From: Catenuloplanes indicus
GTDB lineage: Bacteria; Actinomycetota; Actinomycetes; Mycobacteriales; Micromonosporaceae
NCBI RefSeq assembly: GCF_030813715.1
Contig: NZ_JAUSUZ010000001.1
Span: 7,918,501 to 7,982,500, forward strand
DNA: 64,000 nucleotides
Direction of reading: 5' to 3'
A program made the position numbers and the translations under genes. The notes beneath the pieces were generated by a model. It saw only the letters and a program-made list of their open reading frames with translations. It had not been told where the DNA came from and ran no database searches. Below are positions 52,873 through 60,940 of this stretch, piece after piece. Numbering within the stretch: position 1 is the first letter of the stretch; every line of letters starts with the position of its first letter.

Positions 52873-53865
52873 CTAAACCGACTCCTCCAGCAAGGCCCGA
52901 CCGAGCGCCGTTATCTGATGCAACACCAGATTCGCATGCCGCCGGCTCGTGATCAGCCCAGCTTCGCGCAGCACCGTCGCGTGGTGACTGGCCGTCGCCG
53001 GAGATATCCCGACCCGCCGGGATATCTCGCCGGTCGTCGCCGCCGCCGCGACCGCGCGGAGCACCTCCAGGCGCGTCGCGCCGATCAGTGGTCCCAGGCG
53101 GCGGCTGCCGTCGGGGCTGCCGATGGTGGGGGCCTCGCGCTGGCGGTGGGCCGGGTAGACGAGCATCGGGGGCAGTTCCGGGTTGGCCAGGGCGATGGGG
53201 TCCTGCCAGCAGAAGTACGACGGGACGAGCAGCAGGCCGCGTCCGTCGAGGTGCATGTCGCGGTCCATCGGGTAGCCGTGGATCTGGAGGACCGGGGCGT
53301 TCCACTCGCAGCGTGGGCCGAGGTCGTCGAGGAGGTGGCCGGCGCCGTGGTCGAGCATCAGGGTGCCGCGCAGTGCGCGGTCGTCGGCGACGGCGCCGGA
53401 GATCTCGGTCCAGTACGGCGCGATCGCGACCTCGTAGTAGCGGCGCAAGCCGTCGCCGAGCGCGTGCATGGCCTGTGGGCGGCCGGAGGCCAGATCGTCG
53501 AGCCAGACGTCCGCGCCGGCCGGGTCCGGGATCATCCGGATCTCCTCGTTGACCCGGGCCGCCTCGGTGTGCTGGAGCATGTCGATGCCCTGGTCGAGCG
53601 TGGTGACGTCGCCGGGCGTGAGGAAGTCGGGGAAGTAGCGGCCGAGCGGGGAGATGGGCAGCAGCGTGCTGCGCAGCAGGCCGGTCATGTTGTGCCGGCC
53701 CAGGTCCAGGCGCACCTGGCGGTGCCAGCCCTCGTATGCGGCGTAGCCACGCCGGGTCTGCAGCCGGTGCAGGCTGCACACGATCTCCCACAGCGGATCG
53801 GGGCGCCGGGCGATGCGGGTGCGGGCCACGTCCTCAGCGGTGAAGTGGATCGACAGGGTGCCCAT
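52873..53865 (-). CDS. ArsR-type winged-helix regulator with long N-terminal domain
   Basis: The protein has 330 residues from MGTLSIHFTAEDVARTRIA; a longer upstream frame lacks a ribosome site. The C-terminal 75 residues or so form the winged helix: TRLEVLRAVAAAATTGEISRRVGIS, PATASHHATVLREAGLITSRR. The N-terminal 240 residues match the DUF5937-like region common in actinomycete ArsR proteins. Without metal-binding Cys clusters it is unlikely to sense arsenic. It is divergent from the dpp-like operon, its probable target. Confidence 0.87.
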   Translation of the reverse strand: MGTLSIHFTAEDVARTRIARRPDPLWEIVCSLHRLQTRRGYAAYEGWHRQVRLDLGRHNMTGLLRSTLLPISPLGRYFPDFLTPGDVTTLDQGIDMLQHTEAARVNEEIRMIPDPAGADVWLDDLASGRPQAMHALGDGLRRYYEVAIAPYWTEISGAVADDRALRGTLMLDHGAGHLLDDLGPRCEWNAPVLQIHGYPMDRDMHLDGRGLLLVPSYFCWQDPIALANPELPPMLVYPAHRQREAPTIGSPDGSRRLGPLIGATRLEVLRAVAAAATTGEISRRVGISPATASHHATVLREAGLITSRRHANLVLHQITALGRALLEESV

Positions 53866-53939
53866 TGTCTGAGTGTCCACACAAGGATCGGCGGGGCGCT
53901 GCCGGCGGCGCGGCAACGCGGTACTCCTGAAGTTTAAAG

Positions 53940-53970
53940 GGGACGGCGACCCCCCGTCAGCCGCCGTCCC
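53940..53970 (+). promoter_or_regulatory. Hairpin in the ArsR/dpp divergent gap
   Basis: GGGACGGCG (53940-53948) pairs with CGCCGTCCC (53962-53970). It lies just before a TAGAGT hexamer (53976-53981) that could be the dpp -10. Confidence 0.45.
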
Positions 53971-54062
53971 GCACCTAGAGTGATGGCAGGCGGACCGGTG
54001 GGCCATGGACGTTCGAGCAGGATCGAAATACGGACTTGATTTGCACGATCCGGGTCGATTTG

Positions 54063-54971
54063 ATGGCAGGCATGTCGTTTCGGCTCCGGCGATTCCGGTC
54101 CGTCCTGGTCGCCGGTGCCGGTGCCCTGCTGCTCACCGTGGTCGCGGCCGCGGCCCCGCTGATCGCCGCGGTCTACGGCACCGGGCCGCAGGACACGTTC
54201 GCGGACGACCTCGACGCGTACGGGATGCCGTACGGCATCGCCGGTGGCGTGTCCACTGTGCACTGGCTCGGGCTGGAACCGGGCCTCGGTCGTGACCTGC
54301 TGATTCAGATCATCTACGGCGTACGTACGTCGCTGGCCGTGGTCGGCCCGGCCGTGCTGCTGGCCACGCTGCTGGGCACGGTGATCGGCGGGCTGGCCGG
54401 GCTGCTCGGCGGCTGGGTCGACGCGCTGCTCACCTGGATCACCGACGTGGCGATCGCGTTGCCGCTGCTGCTCTGCGCGATCGCCGTGATCCGGCCGTTG
54501 GAGCTGGCGTTCTACGGCCCGCGGGACGCGGTGCCGGGCTGGTTCCGGATGGTCACGCTGATCGGTCTGTTCGCGGTGCTCGGCTGGACCGGCGTGGCCC
54601 GGATGGTCCGCACGCAGGTGCGGTCGTTGCGCGAGCGGGACTTCGTGACCGCGGCGGTCGCGCTCGGTGCCCGGCCGGGCCGGATCCTGCGCCGCGAGGT
54701 GCTGCCGCATCTCGGCCCGCCGATCGTGGCCGGTGCGTCGCTGCTGCTGCCGATCTTCACGTCCGCGGGGGCGGCGCTGAGCTTCCTCGGGCTGGGCGTG
54801 CTGGAGCCGACGCCGGATCTCGGGCGGACCATCCAGCGCAGCCTCGGCTACCTGCAGACCGACCCGGCGTACGTGCTGTTCCCGGGTCTGGCACTGGTAC
54901 TCGTGGTGTTCGTGTTCACGGCGCTGGGCGAGTCGGTGCGGCGTGCGTTCGACCCGGGTTCGGGCCGTTGA
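54063..54971 (+). CDS. ABC peptide/oligopeptide permease, DppC-like
   Basis: The protein has 302 residues with five to six membrane spans. VTAAVALGARPGRILRREVLPH is the EAA-type loop that docks the ATPase, and the large first periplasmic loop is typical of DppC. The start is uncertain: ATGs at 54063 and 54072 and TTG at 54036 are in frame and none has a strong ribosome site. It precedes the DppB-like gene, the reverse of the usual order. Confidence 0.85.
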   Translation: MAGMSFRLRRFRSVLVAGAGALLLTVVAAAAPLIAAVYGTGPQDTFADDLDAYGMPYGIAGGVSTVHWLGLEPGLGRDLLIQIIYGVRTSLAVVGPAVLLATLLGTVIGGLAGLLGGWVDALLTWITDVAIALPLLLCAIAVIRPLELAFYGPRDAVPGWFRMVTLIGLFAVLGWTGVARMVRTQVRSLRERDFVTAAVALGARPGRILRREVLPHLGPPIVAGASLLLPIFTSAGAALSFLGLGVLEPTPDLGRTIQRSLGYLQTDPAYVLFPGLALVLVVFVFTALGESVRRAFDPGSGR

Positions 54972-55930
54972 TCCGCCGTCTGCTGCGCCGGTGCGTGCTC
55001 GCGCTGCTGACGCTGGCCGGGGTGAGCGTGCTGGCGTTCCTGCTGCTGTTCGCGGTGCCGCGGGACCCGGCCGCTGCGATGTGCCCGAAGAACTGCGACA
55101 CCGCCCGTCTGGAGCGCATCCGCGAGGAGTGGGGACTGGCCGACCCCGTACCCGTGCAGTATCTGGCTTTTGCCCGGAAGCTCGTCACCGGCGAGGACGG
55201 CTGCCCGGCGCCGTGCCTGGGACGGTCCTATGTGACCGGTGAGCCGGTCGGTGCGATGCTGGCCCGCGCGCTGCCGGTCACCGCGAGCGTGGTGCTGCCC
55301 GCCGCGGTGCTCTGGGTGACCTCCGGTGTGCTGCTCGGCACGGTCGCGGCGGCCCGGCCCCGCTCGGCCGTGGACCGGCTGATCGGCGCGCTCTCGCTGG
55401 CCGGGCTGGCACTGCCGCTCTACCTGGTCGGTGCGGTGCTGCTGCTGATCCTGGTGTACGGCACCGCCGCGCTCCCGCCACCCGGCTGGACCGCGCTGAG
55501 TGACGACCCGGCACAATGGGCGTCCGGTCTGCTGCTGCCCTGGGTGACGCTCGGTGCGATGCTCGCGCCCGGCTACACCCGGCTGGCCCGGGCCCAGGTC
55601 GGTGACGCGCTCGGCTCCGACTTCGTGCGCACCGCCGAGGCCAAGGGCCTGACCGGGCGCGCGGTCGTCGGCCGGCACGCGCTGCGCGCCTCGGCCGGTC
55701 CGCTGGCGACGCTGGCCGCGCTCGACGTCGGTGCCGCGCTCGGCGGCACCGTGATCACCGAGATCACGTTCGGCCTGAACGGCCTGGGCCGGACCGTGAT
55801 CGAGGCGGTACGCACGGACGACCTGCCGGTCGTGCTCGGCGCCGTGCTGCTCGGCGCCGTGTTCGTGATCGGTGCCAACACGATCGTCGACGGCCTCCAG
55901 GCCGCGATCGACCCCCGTTTGCGCAGATAG
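54968..55930 (+). CDS. ABC peptide/oligopeptide permease, DppB-like
   Basis: The protein has 320 residues. The N-terminal span and periplasmic segment (PRDPAAAMCPKNCDTARLERIREEWGLADPVPVQYL) are DppB-like, and DFVRTAEAKGLTGRAVVGRHALR is the EAA loop. The TTG start overlaps the DppC-like stop (TTGA). The periplasmic part carries closely spaced Cys residues (CPKNC, GCPAPC), which is unusual. Confidence 0.87.
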   Translation: MIRRLLRRCVLALLTLAGVSVLAFLLLFAVPRDPAAAMCPKNCDTARLERIREEWGLADPVPVQYLAFARKLVTGEDGCPAPCLGRSYVTGEPVGAMLARALPVTASVVLPAAVLWVTSGVLLGTVAAARPRSAVDRLIGALSLAGLALPLYLVGAVLLLILVYGTAALPPPGWTALSDDPAQWASGLLLPWVTLGAMLAPGYTRLARAQVGDALGSDFVRTAEAKGLTGRAVVGRHALRASAGPLATLAALDVGAALGGTVITEITFGLNGLGRTVIEAVRTDDLPVVLGAVLLGAVFVIGANTIVDGLQAAIDPRLRR

Positions 55931-55937
55931 GAGATCG

Positions 55938-57797
55938 ATGAGGAGAGCGGTGACCCGACGGCGAGTTCCACGACGGAGCCCGGGCTGCGGCGAGGCCCAG
56001 GCGCCGCCTGGCCGGACGTCGCACAAGCCCACATCCAACACCGGTATGCGGGCTCTCGCGTCGCGCACCCAGACGACACCTGGACCGCGCCTCGCACCCC
56101 GCCCCATCGTGACACTCGCCCTCGCACTGGTCCTGGCGGCCTGTGCGGCCTGCACCGACAACCCCCGCGACGGCGGTACGCCGCCGGACGGGGAGATCCG
56201 GCAGAACACCGGCGTGATCGCCACCGACCCGGCCGCGTCCCGTGGACCGGCCGCCGAGGTGCCCGGCGCCACGCGGGGCGGCACCGTCACCGTCTTCCGG
56301 GAGACCACGCTGGCCCGGCTGGACCCGCAGCGCATCTCCGCGTTCATGGGCCTGAGCATCTCCCAGCTGTACGCGCGGCGGCTCACCACCTACGCGGACG
56401 ACGGCAACGGCAAGCTCACGCTGGTCGGCGACCTCGCGGAGACGCCCGGCACGGACGTGCACGGGGACTGCCGCACCTGGGAGTTCCGGCTCAAGCAGGG
56501 CATCCGGTTCGAGACCGGTGCGCCGGTCACCGCGCGCGACGTCGCGTACGGCATCGCCCGCTCGTTCGACATCACGCTCACCGGCGGGCCCACGTACCTG
56601 CAGGAGTGGCTGGCCGGCACGCCGCAGTACGACACGGTGTACGACTTCGCGGCGGACCGGACCGCGCTGCCGCCCGGCGTCGAGGTGCCGGACGACCGTA
56701 CGCTGCGGCTGAACTTCCCCAAGGCGCACTGCGACCTGCCGTTCGCCGCGGCGCTGCCGGCCACCGCGCCGGTACCGGCCGACGCGGACACCGGGCTCGG
56801 CTACGACAAGAAGCCGATCGCGACCGGGCCGTACCTGATCGAGGGCCGCACCGGCGACACCGAGCTGCGGCTGGTCCGCAACCCGCAGTGGGACCCGGCC
56901 ACGGACGCGGTCCGGCACGCCTACCCGGACCGGTTCGTGCTCGCGTTCGGCGCCGACCCGGTCACCCAGACCAACCGGATCCTCGCGGCACAGGGCGCGG
57001 ACGCGGCCGCGGTCTCGTTCGACGGCGTGCCACCGTCGCTCATCCCGAAGGTCACCGGCGACAGCCTGCTGCGCTCGCCGACCCCGCGGCACAGCGTGCT
57101 GAACATCAACACCCGCCGCGTCACCGACCTGGCGGTCCGCCGGGCGCTGAACGCGGCCATCGATCGGGACGACCTGGTCAAGGCGCTCGGCGGTGCGGCC
57201 GTCGCCCGTCCGGTCACCACTCTGCTGGCGCCGAGCACGATCGGCTGGCGCGACTACGACGCGTACCCGTCCCCGGCGTCGCCGCCCGCGGGCACGCCGG
57301 AGCTGGTGCTGGCCCACCCGGACGACGCGGAGGGGCAGATCCTGGGCACCGCGCTGGCCAACAGCCTCCGCCGGGCCGGGTTCCGCATCCTCACCAAACC
57401 GGTCCCGGCCGACGGCTTCCTGAACGACATCAAGGAGCCGGACAACCCGTGGGACCTCTACCCGGACCACTGGGCGCCGGACTGGCCGAGCGGCGCCGCG
57501 GTCCTGCCCGCGCTCTACGACGGTCGCGCGATCAAGGCATCCGGCGGCAACAACGGTACGTCCTACCTGGACGCCCGCCCGCTGGACGCGGAGTTCGACC
57601 GCATCCTCGCCATGCCGCTGGACGCGCAGGGCGCGGAGTGGGCGACGCTGGACGAGAAGATCATGCGGGAGTACGCGCCGGCGGTGCCGCTCTACGTCGA
57701 GCTGACCTGCACCGTGCGCGGACCCCGGCTGGGCGGCCTGTTCGTCGACGGGGTGTTCGGCAGCCCGTCGTTCGTGAACGTCTTCGTCCGGTCGTGA
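55938..57797 (+). CDS. Solute-binding lipoprotein, DppA/OppA family
   Basis: The protein has 619 residues. The SBP_bac_5 core spans about 100-610 (RGGTVTVFRETTLARLDPQ, FRLKQGIRFETGAPVTARDVAYG). A lipobox-like LVLAACAAC occurs near residues 66-74, behind an atypical extension of over 50 residues rich in Arg and Pro. ATG 55938 has TAGGAG upstream; a later ATG (56046, MRALASRTQ) would give a more normal signal peptide but has no site. No ATPase genes are nearby, so the transporter must borrow them. Confidence 0.87.
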   Translation: MRRAVTRRRVPRRSPGCGEAQAPPGRTSHKPTSNTGMRALASRTQTTPGPRLAPRPIVTLALALVLAACAACTDNPRDGGTPPDGEIRQNTGVIATDPAASRGPAAEVPGATRGGTVTVFRETTLARLDPQRISAFMGLSISQLYARRLTTYADDGNGKLTLVGDLAETPGTDVHGDCRTWEFRLKQGIRFETGAPVTARDVAYGIARSFDITLTGGPTYLQEWLAGTPQYDTVYDFAADRTALPPGVEVPDDRTLRLNFPKAHCDLPFAAALPATAPVPADADTGLGYDKKPIATGPYLIEGRTGDTELRLVRNPQWDPATDAVRHAYPDRFVLAFGADPVTQTNRILAAQGADAAAVSFDGVPPSLIPKVTGDSLLRSPTPRHSVLNINTRRVTDLAVRRALNAAIDRDDLVKALGGAAVARPVTTLLAPSTIGWRDYDAYPSPASPPAGTPELVLAHPDDAEGQILGTALANSLRRAGFRILTKPVPADGFLNDIKEPDNPWDLYPDHWAPDWPSGAAVLPALYDGRAIKASGGNNGTSYLDARPLDAEFDRILAMPLDAQGAEWATLDEKIMREYAPAVPLYVELTCTVRGPRLGGLFVDGVFGSPSFVNVFVRS

Positions 57798-57800
57798 AAA

Positions 57801-57897
57801 GCTTCGAACCACCTTTTCCCGCTTCCGGCGGGGGCTCAGTGTTTACTCCGGCTTAGGGGTGAGGGCCGGGGCGGCAGCAGGGCGTGCTCCCGCGGGC
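57801..57897 (+). repeat. Dispersed 3'-end repeat, copy D (interrupted)
   Basis: Begins 3 nt after the dppA-like stop. It carries TTTTCCCGCTTCCGGCG and, after extra sequence, GGGCGTGCTCCCGCGGGC. Its outer part is displaced by the inverted-repeat element at 57905. Confidence 0.65.
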
Positions 57898-58080
57898 CCC
57901 GGTCCAATGCCACTCAGCTTAAGTTGATCACGGACTCTGACCTGGGTCCTACAACGCACCCCACCGTGTCTGCTCCCCGCCCGTCGAACCGCACGGGACA
58001 CCATCTGCGCTGGCCGGAGATTCGTGGCCTCGCCAGCTCCGCTTCAAGATCAAATAAGCTGAGTGGCATCGGGCCCCGGT
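57894..58080. mobile_element. Short inverted-repeat element (MITE-like) with possible 11-bp target duplication
   Basis: ATGCCACTCAGCTTA near the left end (from 57908) is inverted at the right end (TAAGCTGAGTGGCAT, to 58069). The outermost left bases CCA lack a right-hand match. CGGGCCCCGGT flanks both sides (57894-57904 and 58070-58080), which suggests an 11-bp target duplication of the size made by IS4-like elements. The element is about 165 bp and has no transposase. A 51-codon minus-strand frame (58069-57914, MPLSLFDLEAELARPRISGQ...) runs almost from end to end. It appears to have landed in repeat copy D. Confidence 0.6.
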
Positions 58081-58139
58081 GCCGGCGTGGCCGGCGGCGG
58101 GGCCCCGCTCCGGCACGTGCTCGGGTGACGGGTGACACG

Positions 58140-58211
58140 GCGGTGCGCCGCCGGCGCTCAGTGCACCGCCGGCGCTCAGTGCACCGCCGGCGCTCGGTCC
58201 ACCGCCGTGGC
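58140..58211 (-). repeat. 18-bp tandem units over the PrsW stop codon
   Basis: Two identical units TCAGTGCACCGCCGGCGC (58158-58175, 58176-58193) are flanked by two 14/18 variants (58140-58157, 58194-58211). On the minus strand the identical units read Ala-Pro-Ala-Val-His-stop in the prsW frame, one after the other. The period is a multiple of three. Confidence 0.88.
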
Positions 58212-58988
58212 GAACGTGCGGTAGCGGCGCATCGCGATCAGCAGCCAGCCCACGCTGACCAGCCCGAGCACCGCGTAGGCCAGCACCGCGCCGATGCTGT
58301 CCCACAGCGTGTGCAGCGCGATCGCGCCCGCGAACGTGCCGGCGAACACGGCGAGGCGGCGGCCGCCGGGCCGGGCCGCGAGTGCCCAGAGCGCGCCGGC
58401 GGTCAGCCCGGTCCAGGCGATGTGCCCGGCCGGGGCGAGCACGCCGCGCAGGAACAGCGTCTGCTCGACCGCGCCGATGCCGCCCTTGGAGGACAGCAGC
58501 GCGGTGAACGCGTACCCCATCGTCTCCAGTGCGGCGAAGCCGACGCCGCTGGCCACGCCGATGACCAGGCCGTCCGCCGGGTCCCGGCGGCCGGACGACA
58601 GCGTGGCGACCAGGATGATCACCGGCACGACGAGTTTCGCGGTCTCCTCGATGACGGCCACGAACAGCATCGGGAGCGTGCCGAGGCTGCGCAGCGCGTC
58701 CCACTCCAGCCAGCCGGCCACCACCACGCCGATCACGCCGCCGATGAACGCGGTGCCGGCCAGCACGGCCGGTGACACCTGCCACCGGCCGCTCCGGCCC
58801 TCCGCGAAGACCAGGAACGACACCGGCACGACCGTGGCGCCGAGCAGGATCACCGACGGTACGAGGTTGGGGTTCTCCGTGCGGACCAGCGTGATCAGCA
58901 CGAGCGCGTAGAGCCCGCCCAGCACGAGCAGCGTGCCGAGCCATGCGTACCGCCGCCACCGGCGCGCCCCTCGGGGCATCAGCGTCAT
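58176..58988 (-). CDS. PrsW-family intramembrane metalloprotease
   Basis: The protein has 270 residues with about eight membrane spans. IEETAK supplies the EExxxK motif, GFAALETMGY the FxxxE motif, and AGHIAWTG and LHTLWD the His ligands, so all PrsW active-site elements are present. Homologue PrsW cleaves an anti-sigma factor in Bacillus; the target here is unknown. The stop codon lies inside a tandem repeat. It is convergent with the dpp operon and divergent from the HesB-like gene. Confidence 0.9.
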   Translation of the reverse strand: MTLMPRGARRWRRYAWLGTLLVLGGLYALVLITLVRTENPNLVPSVILLGATVVPVSFLVFAEGRSGRWQVSPAVLAGTAFIGGVIGVVVAGWLEWDALRSLGTLPMLFVAVIEETAKLVVPVIILVATLSSGRRDPADGLVIGVASGVGFAALETMGYAFTALLSSKGGIGAVEQTLFLRGVLAPAGHIAWTGLTAGALWALAARPGGRRLAVFAGTFAGAIALHTLWDSIGAVLAYAVLGLVSVGWLLIAMRRYRTFATAVDRAPAVH

Positions 58989-59074
58989 GGCGGACAGTGT
59001 GCCGGAAAGGTGACCCCGGCGCCGTCCCGCGCGTTGTCCCCTCGAACCCCGAAACCGAGGAGTGGAGTACAGCG

Positions 59075-59359
59075 ATGTTCATGGTGACCGGGAACGCGGC
59101 GGAGGTGATCCGCCGGCTCGCGGAGCGGGAGCGGGCACCGTCCGGTGCGGGGCTGCGGATCGCGGCTGACCCGCGGGCCGGCGAGCTCACCGTCGGGCTG
59201 TCGCCGCGCCCCAGCCAGGGCGACACGGTGTTGCAGGCGGGCGGCGCGTACCTGTTCCTCTGTCCGGTGGCGCTCCAGGCGCTGGACGACAAGGCGCTGG
59301 ACGCGACGATGACCGAGGACGGCGACGTCGACTTCGTGATGGCCGACCAGCCCCGGTGA
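59075..59359 (+). CDS. HesB/IscA-like protein without the cysteine ligands
   Basis: The protein has 94 residues. MFMVTGNAAEVIRRLAERE and GLRIAADPRAGELTVGL match the HesB-like fold common in actinobacteria. Only one Cys (LFLC) is present, so the three-Cys Fe-S site of IscA is absent and cluster binding is doubtful. The ATG follows GAGGAGTGGAG. A terminator follows. Confidence 0.85.
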   Translation: MFMVTGNAAEVIRRLAERERAPSGAGLRIAADPRAGELTVGLSPRPSQGDTVLQAGGAYLFLCPVALQALDDKALDATMTEDGDVDFVMADQPR

Positions 59360-59362
59360 ACG

Positions 59363-59394
59363 GAGAAGGGGCCGGGAAGACCCGGCCCCTTCTC
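59363..59394. terminator. Bidirectional terminator between hesB-like and fprA
   Basis: A perfect 14-bp stem (GAGAAGGGGCCGGG with CCCGGCCCCTTCTC) has an AAGA loop and fills the 45-bp convergent gap. Confidence 0.85.
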
Positions 59395-59404
59395 GGCGAA
59401 CGGC

Positions 59405-60757
59405 TCAGTGACCGCTGAGGGTGATCATCTCCTCGCGCGGGACGACCTTGATCCGCTTGCGGCCGTGCGGCTCGCCCAGGCTGATCTCGTGCGCGTCCAG
59501 CAGCTGCCAGCCGGCCCAGCTGGTGTGCCGGACACCCTTGCGGGTCAGGTACTCCACCACCGCGTCCGCGTCGCGCTGAGTGGCCTCCGGCAGCTCGTCC
59601 GCGAGCAGGCTGGTGATGGTCTCGTTCGCGTCGCCCTTGGTGTGACCGATCAGGCCGACCGGACCGCGCTTGATCCAGCCCGTGACGTACACGCCCGGGA
59701 TGTGGTTGCCGTCGATGTCCAGCACCCGGCCCGCGTCGTGCGGGACCGTGCCGCTGCGGGTGTCGAACGGCAGGTCGGCGAGCGGGCGGCTGAGGTAGCC
59801 GATGGCCCGGTAGACCGCCTGCACGTCCCAGTCGGTGAACTCGCCGGTGCCGCGCACGTTGCCGTCGCCGGTCAGCTCCTGCGTCTCGGTCCGCAGCCCG
59901 GTGACGCCGGTCTCCGGGTCGCCCAGGATCTCCGCCGGGGCCTGCAGGAAGTGCAGGTGCAGGCGGCGCTTGCGGTCCTCGCGCGGGTCGCGCATCGCCC
60001 AGTTCTGCAGGATGTCCACGCACATCTTGACGTGCCGGGTCTTGCGCATCTCCTCGAGGCTGCCCTCGTCGAACTCGATGCCCTCGGGGTGCACGATCAC
60101 GTCGACGTTGGGGGAGTGGTCCAGCTCCCGCAGCTCCATCGGGGTGAACTTCACCTGGGCCGGTCCGCGCCGGGAGAACAGGTGCACGTCCGTCACCGGG
60201 CTGGCCAGCAGACCCTGGTAGACGTTGTCCGGGATCTCCGTCTCGAGCAGCTCGTCCGCGGTCTTGGCGAGCACTCGGGCGACGTCCACGGCCACGTTGC
60301 CGGCGCCGATCACGGCGACCTTGGTGGCGGTCAGCGGCCACTCGCGCGGCACGTCCGGGTGGCCGTCGTACCAGCTGACGAAGTCCGCGGCGCCGAAGCT
60401 GCCGGGGAGGTCGACGCCCGGGATGTGCAGCACCCGGTCCTTGTCCGCGCCGGTCGCGAAGATCAGCGCGTCGTAGAACGGGCGCAGCTCCTCCAGCTTG
60501 ACGTCCACGCCGTAGTCGACGTTGCCGATGAACCGGATCCGCGGGTTGTCCAGCACCTTGTGCAGGGCGTTGATGATTTCCTTGATCCGCGGGTGGTCGG
60601 GGGCGACACCGTACCGGATCAGGCCGTACGGCGTGGGCAGCCGGTCAAAGACGTCGACGGTCGCTGTCGGGTGGTTCTTCGACAGGATGTCGGCCGCGTA
60701 GATGCCGGCCGGACCGGCGCCGATGACGGCGACCCGCAGTGGGCGCTGCTCCTCCAT
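59405..60757 (-). CDS. fprA: Ferredoxin/flavodoxin-NADP+ reductase FprA
   Basis: The protein has 450 residues. VIGAGPAGIYAADIL binds FAD, VIGAGNVAVDVARVL binds NADPH, and TPYGLIRYGVAPDHP, GLIGHTKGDA and SWAGW are signatures of the adrenodoxin-reductase-like FprA. It passes electrons from NADPH to ferredoxins, for example for P450 or Fe-S repair. ATG at 60757. An iron-box-like site lies 46 nt upstream. Confidence 0.95.
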   Translation of the reverse strand: MEEQRPLRVAVIGAGPAGIYAADILSKNHPTATVDVFDRLPTPYGLIRYGVAPDHPRIKEIINALHKVLDNPRIRFIGNVDYGVDVKLEELRPFYDALIFATGADKDRVLHIPGVDLPGSFGAADFVSWYDGHPDVPREWPLTATKVAVIGAGNVAVDVARVLAKTADELLETEIPDNVYQGLLASPVTDVHLFSRRGPAQVKFTPMELRELDHSPNVDVIVHPEGIEFDEGSLEEMRKTRHVKMCVDILQNWAMRDPREDRKRRLHLHFLQAPAEILGDPETGVTGLRTETQELTGDGNVRGTGEFTDWDVQAVYRAIGYLSRPLADLPFDTRSGTVPHDAGRVLDIDGNHIPGVYVTGWIKRGPVGLIGHTKGDANETITSLLADELPEATQRDADAVVEYLTRKGVRHTSWAGWQLLDAHEISLGEPHGRKRIKVVPREEMITLSGH

Positions 60758-60803
60758 GGTGGGTTTTCCCTCGCTCGATCGCGCGTAAGTCTGACCGCCC
60801 AGG

Positions 60804-60820
60804 TTAGGTCAGCCTTAGTT
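60804..60820 (-). promoter_or_regulatory. Iron-box-like operator upstream of fprA
   Basis: TTAGGTCAGCCTTAGTT matches the IdeR/DmdR consensus TTAGGTTAGGCTAACCTAA at most positions of its left part. It lies in the 183-bp gap between divergent fprA and the GGDEF-EAL gene. Confidence 0.5.
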
Positions 60821-60940
60821 CGAATCTCGGCACCAGCGGGTGTGAGCCTGATCATGTTGTGGTGTTTTCGCAGCTCAGAGCGCCTGGTTGCCGCGGGGTT
60901 TCTGCTCAGTTCGCGGGACGGTACGCCGAACGTGGCGGCC

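Noticed and set aside
54005-54295. Plus-strand frame starting ATG-GAC-GTT upstream of the DppC-like gene
   Set aside because: It is out of frame with the permease and its product is Arg-rich with no domain.
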